Origin: Candidatus Collierbacteria bacterium
GTDB lineage: Bacteria > Patescibacteriota > Microgenomatia > UBA1400 > MFAQ01
Assembly (NCBI GenBank): GCA_003531665.1
Contig: DQFC01000019.1
Location: forward strand, 66,960-73,825
DNA length: 6,866 nucleotides
Direction: 5' to 3'
The position numbers and the translations under genes are program-made. Of the stretch, positions 1 through 5,706 are shown piece by piece. Every line of letters begins with the position of its first letter. The stretch's first letter is position 1. The notes under the pieces are model-generated. The model saw only the letters and a program-made list of their open reading frames with translations, was not told the DNA's origin and made no database searches.

Positions 1-1
1 T

Positions 2-418
2 CGCAATGACGGTGGATTTACTTTGTTTGAGATTATGCTCGTAATGGCTCTCATGGTGGCGGTGACTGCCATAGGTATTATTAATCTTGCCCGTTTACAA
101 AGTGTGTTTAGTTTGCGAAGCTCTGCGGACGAAATCAAGGCTGAGATTCAATACGGCCGTGAGTTGGCTGTGGCGAATAAAGACTCCGGACTTTACAACG
201 TGACCGGCTCGGTTTCGACATTTAAGTTGTTGAAGAATGGGGGGGAAATTTCCAGGTATCAAATACCCCAAGGTATGGTGATGACACCCCTTTCCTTTAG
301 TTGGAATTTCACTCCGTTGACCGGTGCTCTGAATACATGTTCTCCTTGTCAGATCTCCCTTTTTTTCCGCGGTCTTACAGAAATAATAAATATTCAAGCC
401 AATGGTATTGTCGACTAA
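2..418 (+). CDS. GspH/FimT-like minor pilin, 5' end outside window
   Basis: The reading frame is open from the first bases of the window, so the true start lies upstream. The visible protein (138 residues) begins RNDGG|FTLFE, a type IV prepilin (class III) cleavage motif. Prepilin peptidase would cut between visible residues 5 and 6, and Glu10 is the conserved Glu at +5 of the mature chain. Residues 6-27 form the hydrophobic N-terminal helix, followed by an amphipathic stretch (LARLQSVFSLRSSADEIKAE) and a small beta-rich head, as in GspH/FimT pseudopilins. The head holds a single CxxC pair (C113, C116). The internal TTG at 23 would cut inside the cleavage motif, so it is not a credible start. 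The next gene overlaps its end by 17 nt, and a PilV-like, a PilW-like and a PilX-like gene follow. That order supports assignment to the GspH position of a tip complex. The pilin class is certain; the GspH assignment rests partly on gene order. Confidence 0.88.
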   Translation, partial: RNDGGFTLFEIMLVMALMVAVTAIGIINLARLQSVFSLRSSADEIKAEIQYGRELAVANKDSGLYNVTGSVSTFKLLKNGGEISRYQIPQGMVMTPLSFSWNFTPLTGALNTCSPCQISLFFRGLTEIINIQANGIVD

Positions 419-899
419 GAAGGCAGGTGATACTTCGTCGCAGTCAGGGTTTACCTTAGTGGAAGCAATGGTGTCTGTGGCTGTGTTGTTGGTAATGGCT
501 GTGGGAAGTGTGGCGGCGAACAGACTGACTACTTCTAGTGTGACGATAAATCAGCTAAGGACACAAGGCAACACTTTGGCAGTGGAGGCAATGGAGGTAC
601 TAATGAGTCTAAGAGCTGAAAACTTTTTGGATCTAACCGTGGGTACCTTTCATCCGGTTTTTGACGGTAGTAAGTGGAGTCTGGTCGAAGGTCAGGAAAC
701 GATTGACGATTTTACCAGATCAATTATACTCACCCCGGTCCAAAGAAGCCTAGTGTGTTTCGCAGCGGTATGCGATATTACTGCAGTTGGTGGGATCACC
801 GATGTGGGAAGTATGAATGCCGAGGTTAAGGTGGGCTGGAAACAGGGTGGTACAGACAAAGAAATTCTATTGAGTTCATTAATTACTTATTGGAGATGA
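402..899 (+). CDS. PilV/GspI-like minor pilin
   Basis: A 165-residue prepilin with cleavage motif SG16|FTLVE. The 16-residue leader is hydrophilic and contains KK. Glu21 is the +5 Glu, and the hydrophobic helix spans about 17-39. The pattern FTLVEAMVS...A..... followed by N.....L....T....A...A.E.LMSLR is typical of PilV/GspI minor pilins. A beta-rich C-terminal domain contains just two cysteines (C119, C124) and ends in a Trp-Arg tail. The ATG at 402 overlaps the upstream gene by 17 nt and lacks a clear Shine-Dalgarno, so translation is probably coupled to the preceding gene. The TTG at 408 is an alternative start that would shorten the leader by two residues. The gene is second in the H-I-J-K-like order. 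The product would be processed and methylated at Phe17, held in the cytoplasmic membrane, and built into the pilus tip or priming complex. Confidence 0.87.
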   Translation: MVLSTKKAGDTSSQSGFTLVEAMVSVAVLLVMAVGSVAANRLTTSSVTINQLRTQGNTLAVEAMEVLMSLRAENFLDLTVGTFHPVFDGSKWSLVEGQETIDDFTRSIILTPVQRSLVCFAAVCDITAVGGITDVGSMNAEVKVGWKQGGTDKEILLSSLITYWR

Positions 900-1411
900 A
901 CAAAGGCCATTCCTCCCGGCAGGCAGGCTTTACTTTGTTCGAAACATTGTTGGCCATGACAATTGTTTCGTTTGTAAGTGTAACATCGATATATATCTTA
1001 TTTTTGAGTTTAAATTTACGCGATCTCACCCTGTCGACCACAAAGACACAGGAAAGTATCAGGGTGTTTGAAAGGTCGTTCCGTAAAGCAGTGCTGGGAG
1101 CGCAAAGTATCTCTGGGGATTCTGACTCAATCTTCTTGAGATCTCAGAATGAGTGCTGGAGTTTTATGTATGACAGTGTAAACAAGAACCTAAAATATAC
1201 CGTGAATTCTCAGATCGGATGTACCCCTGATCCGAATCCGGTCGATCTGTTTTTTCCGGATGCAACCAAGATCGAATCTATGTCTTTTTTGATTTCCGAT
1301 ATTGCTTCCGGGGGACGAATGGTAAAAGTAAACGGATCAATCAGTGTGACACTACCTTTTGACAAATACCAAACATCATTTTCAGAGTCTTATGTTAATC
1401 TTATTGATTAA
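896..1411 (+). CDS. PilW/GspJ-like minor pilin
   Basis: A 171-residue prepilin. I place the start at ATG 896, which overlaps the previous stop as ATGA. The in-frame TTG at 890 would add only two residues and has no better ribosome-binding site. The cleavage motif is AG11|FTLFE, Glu16 is the +5 Glu, and the hydrophobic helix covers about 12-38. The head has one cysteine pair (C87 in ECWSF, C109 in IGCTP). The segment 'FERSFRKAVLGAQSI' after the helix, followed by a strand giving a Cys-Trp-Ser-F-like pattern, resembles PilW/GspJ proteins, where a relatively large beta domain follows a charged helix. The stop is directly followed by the ATG of the next gene with no gap, which indicates translational coupling. 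The assignment within the pseudopilin superfamily is by position and general shape. Confidence 0.85.
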   Translation: MNKGHSSRQAGFTLFETLLAMTIVSFVSVTSIYILFLSLNLRDLTLSTTKTQESIRVFERSFRKAVLGAQSISGDSDSIFLRSQNECWSFMYDSVNKNLKYTVNSQIGCTPDPNPVDLFFPDATKIESMSFLISDIASGGRMVKVNGSISVTLPFDKYQTSFSESYVNLID

Positions 1412-2803
1412 ATGAAAAAATACTTTTTTAGATTACCACAATTCGAAGACACTCGGGGCAGGCTACCTCGTAATGACAATAGTGGTCAAGCCAGTTTGGT
1501 TTTGGTCTTGGTATTGGGTTTGGTCTCGATGATGAGTGTCCTGGCTAGCAGCTCTCTGTCAGTCAGTAATGTGCAAATTGAAAACACAATCTCTGAATCT
1601 AATCGAGCTTGGTATGCCGCATGGTCGGGAATAGACGAAATAATGTATCGGCTGAGATCGCACCAAGATTTTGAAAACAATTATACGGTGGGTCTGACCT
1701 TATCCAACGGCGCGACTGCTTCAGCAACCGTGACCGGAGACAGCAACCAGAAAATAGTTCGCTCCTCCGGGTTTGATAATGGGATCATCAAAAATTTAGA
1801 GGTAACAATTGCTTCCTCTTCAAGCAAAGCCAGTTTTATTTTTGCTGCTCAGGCGGGTGAGGGAGGGTTTGAACTTGAGGGTAATACTATCGTGACAGGA
1901 AATAACGGCGCTCCCGGAAACGTATATTCAAACGGGCCGGTTTTGGGTATCAAAGCCAATTCTGGAGTTTCGGGATCAAAAATATTAGGTAGTGTTTGGG
2001 CGGTCGGCACGATCGGTGGTTTGAGTTCTCCGAATTCCGGAGGAGTGTACATCCAAAAAAATGCCTGGGCAAACACTTTGACTGCTTGTCTTATCGATGG
2101 TACGGTGCGGGCAAGTGTACCCCCGACCAATTGTCCTTATTCCGGAGGTTTAGAAATATCCGATCCCCCCTCCCCCGCGACTCTGGCAAGCGTAGACGCC
2201 TCGTATTGGAAAAATAAGGCTTTGGAAGGTGGGGTTTGGAATGGGGACTGTAACATTGCCAGTACCGATGGGACTGACTGTTCTGGTGGTACCAGAGTGA
2301 TTGGAACTATACAAATATTGGGTGACCTGAATGTGCCTAGTGGCGTAAACTTGACCATAACAGGTCCGCTTTGGGTGAAAGGAGATATATTTATTTCTCA
2401 AAATAATGTTCTTACCACTAGTGAGGTAGTGGGAAAGAATTCAATCATGGTGGTGGTTTCAGACCCGGACAATCCAAATTTAAAGGGTCGGATGGTTACC
2501 AGCAGCAATGTTCAATTTAATCGGAATTCGCAAGGAGCCGGGATTATATTTATTTCGGAAAATAAGAGTATGGATTGCGCTACCCTACCAGCCATTGATA
2601 TGACTAGTAATACAGCCACTGTGGTATTTGTGGCGATTGATGGATGTATCAATGTCGGATCTAATTCGCAAATAAACGGTATTTTGGGTAAGAAAATTCA
2701 TGTTAAGAATAATTCAACAATAAGGTACGATCCGAGCCTGGCCAGAGCAATTGTGGTTCCGGACAGTGGAGGATGGAATGTTGTGAATATACGAGAGTAT
2801 TAG
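1412..2803 (+). CDS. PilX/GspK-like large minor pilin with Gly-rich beta-type ectodomain
   Basis: A 463-residue protein with a 25-residue leader, a hydrophobic helix at about 28-50, then 'NTISESNRAWYAAWSGIDEIMYRLR' (about 59-83). The last stretch matches the post-helix pattern of PilX/GspK proteins (N....NRA.yAA.aGi..a.yrL). The leader/helix junction reads NSG25|QASLVLV, so the usual Glu at +5 is Val30. Absence of Glu5 is the hallmark of GspK, which sits at the very tip. Residues about 150-463 are rich in Gly, Asn, Ser and Val with short repeated strands, including 'ILGDLNVPSGVNLTITGPLWVKGDIFIS', and look like a right-handed beta-solenoid. This resembles the ectodomains of other large PilX-type proteins. 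Six cysteines (226, 241, 280, 290, 389, 412) could form three disulfides. The product is much larger than Neisserial PilX (about 160 residues). The ATG abuts the upstream stop. A probable tip adhesin or priming subunit; the binding role is inference. Confidence 0.8.
   Translation: MKKYFFRLPQFEDTRGRLPRNDNSGQASLVLVLVLGLVSMMSVLASSSLSVSNVQIENTISESNRAWYAAWSGIDEIMYRLRSHQDFENNYTVGLTLSNGATASATVTGDSNQKIVRSSGFDNGIIKNLEVTIASSSSKASFIFAAQAGEGGFELEGNTIVTGNNGAPGNVYSNGPVLGIKANSGVSGSKILGSVWAVGTIGGLSSPNSGGVYIQKNAWANTLTACLIDGTVRASVPPTNCPYSGGLEISDPPSPATLASVDASYWKNKALEGGVWNGDCNIASTDGTDCSGGTRVIGTIQILGDLNVPSGVNLTITGPLWVKGDIFISQNNVLTTSEVVGKNSIMVVVSDPDNPNLKGRMVTSSNVQFNRNSQGAGIIFISENKSMDCATLPAIDMTSNTATVVFVAIDGCINVGSNSQINGILGKKIHVKNNSTIRYDPSLARAIVVPDSGGWNVVNIREY
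1442..1480 (+). repeat. Candidate remnant of a dispersed palindromic repeat inside the leader codons of the PilX-like gene
   Basis: This stretch encodes leader residues 11-23 of the PilX-like protein (FEDTRGRLPRNDN). It carries CTCGGGGCAGGCTACCTCG followed by TAATGACAA. Phrases of the form '...CTCG(C/T)AATGACA' are the ends of dispersed palindromic elements seen in many bacterial genomes, and in this frame they read as RND. The left edge of the window (tcgcaatgac, positions 1-10) has the same phrase in the leader of the GspH-like gene. Only one end of the presumed element is recognisable here, and its palindromic partner is degraded. Low confidence without genome-wide comparison. Confidence 0.35.
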
Positions 2804-2821
2804 TAAGATGATAGTAGAGAT

Positions 2822-4276
2822 ATGCCTGCCAAACCATCACTCGGACTTTATTTCAACGATACTTTTATAGAGTTGTCGCAGGTTTCTGCTGATGGTAAGA
2901 GGCTGGAGAGCTTCAATCAGTTGGTTTTGCCTCCTGGATTGGTGGTGAACAGTGAGATAAAGAATCGAATTGGTTTTGTCCAAGTGCTTGAACAGCTTTT
3001 TGGCACGGCAAAACCAAAGACTGTCAGCCTTAATGAAGATGTAGTAATAGGTGTAAATGACAACCATGTGTTTTTGAGTGAATTTACGGTGCCAAATGTT
3101 CCGGGAAAAAATCTAAACGATGCGATTGAATACCAGGTGCGATCATACTTGCCGGTTCTGCCAAGTGGTGTTGAAACCGATTCGCAAATTATCGGAAAAA
3201 CGAATGAGGGACAGATAGAAGTATTGTTAGCGGCGATCCCAAGAGTAATTATAGAAAATTGTGTGGCTACCTGTACATCTGCTGGTCTGAGGGTGTTGGC
3301 GGTGGAGCCGGCAGTTTTTGCTAACATTCGAATTATTGAACCAAGACAGTTGGATGGTAAAAACCAGCTTCTGGTGTATTTGGGAGAAGGCTTTGGAGTA
3401 TTTTCGTACATTACCAGCGGGAACCCCAGGTTCTCGGACTTTTTGCCACAATCGGAAATCGACAAGGCTGGTGACATGTCCAAAACGATTACCTCATATA
3501 TCAACTTTGCCAATAGTAAGCACCCCAACCGTCAGGTAACAGAAGTAATTCTTTCCGGGTCGAGGCAGGATATGGAAAAAACGGTTTTGGACCTTAAGAC
3601 TCAAAATATAGTGGCCACAATAGCCGTAAGCCGTTTGGCTAAAACCGAGGTAATTAATCATACTTTGTTACACACTTCGCACGGATTAAGTCTGAAAACT
3701 TTTGACCTGCGACCCTCCATGAATTTACTACCGGTCGATCACCGACTTCGTGTAATCAAGGAACGGTTGATGCGTACATGGAAACGGATTTTGAATTCCC
3801 TTTTAATTTTATCGCTATTTGGATTATTAGCTCTCTTGTTGATTGATCTTCAAGCCATAGACAAACAAAGAGTTCTGAAGACACAGTTTAATGAGTATGA
3901 ACAACAGCTCAAACTTCCCGATAGTCAACAATTTATCAAACAGACTGATCGATTAAACCAGATTACCGGTCAACTAATTGCTCTTCGGGATGTTACCGGA
4001 GGTGAGGAAAATATCCTAAAGGTACTATCATCTGTGACTCCGTCGGGAATTAGTTTGACAAGCGTAGTTATAAGTCGAAATCCTGGACTTAAAAAGCTAA
4101 CCGACTCAGGGAGTTCTTGGATTATTACCGGAACGGCTGATTCGAGAGAACTTGTTTTGGGATTTTATAGTAACCTTCTCTTTCATAAAGGATTTGCGGA
4201 TGGAAGACTATATTTTGATAGCCTGGAGAAGGATGTTGGATTAATATTTCGCGTTGCAAACATAACGACAAAATGA
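2822..4276 (+). CDS. PilM-PilN fusion, pilus inner-membrane platform (GspL-like layout)
   Basis: A 484-residue protein. Residues 1-295 match PilM, the actin-fold cytoplasmic protein. They include 'VPNVPGKNLNDAIEYQVRSYLP' (about 91-111, the PilM pattern of an amphipathic helix ending in YLP), 'VLAVEPAVFANIRI', and 'EVILSGSR' (241-248, adenosine motif without the usual second Gly). The N-terminal phosphate loop reads LGLYFNDTFIELSQV, where typical PilM has GxDxGxxxxKxV, so ATP binding may be lost. Residues 300-304 are MNLLP, the peptide by which free PilN docks into PilM. It is followed by a basic segment, one membrane helix (about 323-341), a coiled-coil-like region (345-390) and a ferredoxin-like domain (about 395-484), which is the PilN layout. 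The two partners are thus one chain, as in GspL. There is no internal stop or restart near 300. The ATG at 2822 lies 18 nt after the upstream stop. The stop overlaps the next gene as ATGA. Confidence 0.85.
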   Translation: MPAKPSLGLYFNDTFIELSQVSADGKRLESFNQLVLPPGLVVNSEIKNRIGFVQVLEQLFGTAKPKTVSLNEDVVIGVNDNHVFLSEFTVPNVPGKNLNDAIEYQVRSYLPVLPSGVETDSQIIGKTNEGQIEVLLAAIPRVIIENCVATCTSAGLRVLAVEPAVFANIRIIEPRQLDGKNQLLVYLGEGFGVFSYITSGNPRFSDFLPQSEIDKAGDMSKTITSYINFANSKHPNRQVTEVILSGSRQDMEKTVLDLKTQNIVATIAVSRLAKTEVINHTLLHTSHGLSLKTFDLRPSMNLLPVDHRLRVIKERLMRTWKRILNSLLILSLFGLLALLLIDLQAIDKQRVLKTQFNEYEQQLKLPDSQQFIKQTDRLNQITGQLIALRDVTGGEENILKVLSSVTPSGISLTSVVISRNPGLKKLTDSGSSWIITGTADSRELVLGFYSNLLFHKGFADGRLYFDSLEKDVGLIFRVANITTK

Positions 4277-4803
4277 AAACTAAGCAACCGACATTGCATA
4301 TTATTTTGCTTTTGATTGTCTCAGTTGCCGCAGGTGTACTTTTTGTCAGAACCACGAAAACAATTAATGAGACGAGTTTGTTGCAAGGAGATGTTAATAG
4401 GCAGAAAGAAAATGTAGATAAACTTAGGGTTCTTTCTTCGACTCTTCCGGGATTATCCAGTGAAATCTCGACTTATTTAATAACTTTGCCGGCAAACGAA
4501 GAAGACGTGGCTGTTTTTGCCGCCACTATTGAATCTGTTGCCAAAGATTCCGAATTGACGATAGTAAATAATTTTGATGATTTTCCGAAGCCCGTTGATG
4601 TATCCGGTAAGAATATTCTAGGTTTGGGTATGGAGATCACGCTCGAAGGATCCTTTCAGGGATTGACAATCTTTTTTTCAAAGCTGTCGGATATGCCATA
4701 TTTCTTTAAAATTGATAAAATTACGATGCTAAAGCGAGATACTAATACCGGTATCAAAGCGGTAGTAAAAGGAGTGCTTATGATGAATCAAGAGAAAAAA
4801 TAA
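4273..4803 (+). CDS. pilO: PilO-like type IV pilus inner-membrane protein
   Basis: A 176-residue protein with a short cytoplasmic N-terminus (MKTKQPT), one membrane helix (about 8-25), a coiled-coil-like stretch (about 28-56) and a C-terminal ferredoxin-like domain (about 72-170). The run 'LPANEEDVAVFAATIESVAKDSELTI' followed by 'LGMEITLEGSFQGLTIFFSKLSDMPYFFKIDKITM' is the PilO pattern: a beta-strand with G-S-(Y/F), a helix, then a strand. PilO pairs with the membrane-embedded PilN domain through the same fold, and that partner is encoded directly upstream. The start overlaps the PilMN stop by 4 nt (ATGA), so translation is coupled. No cysteines. Family assignment is good; sequence similarity to any named PilO cannot be measured here. 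Confidence 0.82.
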   Translation: MKTKQPTLHIILLLIVSVAAGVLFVRTTKTINETSLLQGDVNRQKENVDKLRVLSSTLPGLSSEISTYLITLPANEEDVAVFAATIESVAKDSELTIVNNFDDFPKPVDVSGKNILGLGMEITLEGSFQGLTIFFSKLSDMPYFFKIDKITMLKRDTNTGIKAVVKGVLMMNQEKK

Positions 4804-4805
4804 TT

Positions 4806-5063
4806 ATGAATATAAAAGAGCAAGAAAGCCAGCTCAGGTTAAACTTGAATTTGGAAATATATTCCTTGACGATATTGTGGATTATCTTTTGGGTTTTTAT
4901 TGGATACCGTCTGTGGTCATTCGGCCAACTCCCCGAGGCTCCATTAGCTATTGGTGAGAACGTTCCGACGATTAAACAAGGAAACCTGGAGATTCTGAGA
5001 TCATCAATAAAATCCGTTTCCGGGTCCAACTTGCCTGTCGTTCGAATGGAGCCGTTTGACTAA
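4806..5063 (+). CDS. Small single-pass membrane protein in the pilP/gspC slot
   Basis: An 85-residue protein starting 2 nt after the pilO stop. It has a charged N-terminus (MNIKEQESQLRLN), one strongly hydrophobic, Trp-rich segment (about 19-37, LTILWIIFWVFIGYRLW) and a 45-residue tail. The Arg35 at the tail side of the helix leaves orientation uncertain, but the PilN/PilO neighbours make an N-in arrangement likely. No lipobox and no cysteine, so it is not a PilP lipoprotein. I recognise no family. Its place directly after pilO is where pilP lies in diderms and where small bitopic helper proteins lie in other systems, so an accessory role in the PilMNO platform is the likeliest guess. There is no strong Shine-Dalgarno, which again suggests coupling. 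The stop codon lies inside the -35 region of the pilin promoter. Confidence 0.7.
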   Translation: MNIKEQESQLRLNLNLEIYSLTILWIIFWVFIGYRLWSFGQLPEAPLAIGENVPTIKQGNLEILRSSIKSVSGSNLPVVRMEPFD

Positions 5064-5083
5064 TCAATCAAAAAGTTTATCAT
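5056..5083 (+). promoter_or_regulatory. Sigma70-like promoter for the major pilin
   Basis: A -35 TTGACT (5056-5061) and a -10 TATCAT (5078-5083), each 5 of 6 to consensus, are separated by 16 nt. The region is AT-rich, and a start of transcription near 5090 would give a leader of about 27 nt carrying the strong ribosome-binding site. The -35 overlaps the end of the upstream gene. This would let the major pilin be made in excess of the minor pilins. Prediction by eye only. Confidence 0.5.
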
Positions 5084-5099
5084 TAATTAATAAATATGA

Positions 5100-5109
5100 A
5101 AGGTGGTGA
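5100..5109 (+). promoter_or_regulatory. Strong Shine-Dalgarno of the major pilin
   Basis: AAGGTGGTGA matches the extended anti-Shine-Dalgarno complement AAGGAGGTGA at 9 of 10 positions. It is the best ribosome-binding site in the window. Of three nearby ATGs (5113, 5117, 5129), the first yields only Met-Asn-Glu-stop. ATG 5117 is the first in frame with the pilin and is 7 nt from the end of the motif. Confidence 0.75.
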
Positions 5110-5116
5110 ATAATGA

Positions 5117-5653
5117 ATGAATAAAATAATGAAAGGATTTACTTTAATTGAACTATTAGTAGTTATTGCAATCTTAAGTATTTTAGCGACGTTGGTGGTT
5201 TTGGCTATCAATCCTGCCGAAGCTCAGCGAAAGAGCCGGGATACGACTCGACTATCTGATTTGGCCACGATGCGCAAAGCCATAGATTTAGCGATCGCCG
5301 AAGGAGGAACCCTTCCCGGAACAGTAGCGGTTCCGTTTACCGGCACATCAGTTGGAAGTCGGGATACAACAAGTGACGCCAACTATTTGGGAATGGATGT
5401 GTCTAAGTACTTATCGGTACTCCCGATTGATCCCAGACAGAGTGCCACTGTAGCCACTACTCTGTCTGACGGTACTACGCAAATTGCAGCTGGAAGTATG
5501 GTGTATAGCTTTGAGAGTAATGGGACAACCTATGAGCTTAATGCTTACCTAGAGTCCACAGCAAATGCACCTGTAGCCCAAAATGATGGTGGGACCTCGG
5601 CAACTACTTATGAAGTAGGAACCAACCCTGGTTTGACTTTGATTAGTCCATAA
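5117..5653 (+). CDS. pilA: Type IV major pilin (PilA/PilE type)
   Basis: A 178-residue prepilin with a 7-residue leader MNKIMKG7|FTLIELLVVIAI. Glu12 is the +5 Glu, and the hydrophobic helix runs about 8-31. It continues as 'INPAEAQRKSRDTTRLSDLATMRKAIDLAIAE', the amphipathic half of the long pilin helix. The head (about 75-178) contains 'LPIDPRQ' and 'MVYSFESNGTTYELNAYLES', a strand pair common in Gram-positive and candidate-phylum pilins. No cysteines, unlike the minor pilins upstream. The classical FTLIELL motif, dedicated promoter and strong ribosome-binding site all suggest the main fibre subunit. I chose ATG 5117 over 5129 because 5129 would leave only a 3-residue leader and poorer spacing. 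A terminator hairpin follows 20 nt after the stop. Major versus minor role is inferred, not proven. Confidence 0.88.
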   Translation: MNKIMKGFTLIELLVVIAILSILATLVVLAINPAEAQRKSRDTTRLSDLATMRKAIDLAIAEGGTLPGTVAVPFTGTSVGSRDTTSDANYLGMDVSKYLSVLPIDPRQSATVATTLSDGTTQIAAGSMVYSFESNGTTYELNAYLESTANAPVAQNDGGTSATTYEVGTNPGLTLISP

Positions 5654-5673
5654 CAGGTTTGGTGTTTTTGAAA

Positions 5674-5701
5674 CAAAGCCCCCGAATTTTTGGGGGCTTT
5701 G
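5674..5701. terminator. Bidirectional terminator hairpin between convergent genes
   Basis: CAAAGCCCCC (5674-5683) pairs perfectly with GGGGGCTTTG (5692-5701) around an 8-nt loop. It lies between the end of the pilin (5653) and the end of the opposite-strand gene (5707). The plus-strand tail after the stem is not a clean T-run (GCGGATTT). On the minus strand the tail reads TTTCAAAAAC. The hairpin could serve both genes, with the TTT inside the stem as part of the U-tract. Confidence 0.75.
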
Positions 5702-5706
5702 CGGAT

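Noticed and set aside
890..898. TTG at 890 as the start of the PilW-like gene
   Set aside because: ATG 896, overlapping the previous stop as ATGA, is the more usual arrangement. The TTG adds only Met-Glu to a leader that will be cleaved.
2028..2042. Inverted repeat CTCCG-AATTC-CGGAG within the PilX-like gene
   Set aside because: Arms of only 5 bp inside a Gly/Ser-rich coding stretch. Expected by chance, with no regulatory context.
2917..3528. A 203-codon open frame on the minus strand
   Set aside because: It lies wholly antisense to the PilM-like domain, which has clear family motifs. The antisense product has no recognisable features, so it is a shadow.
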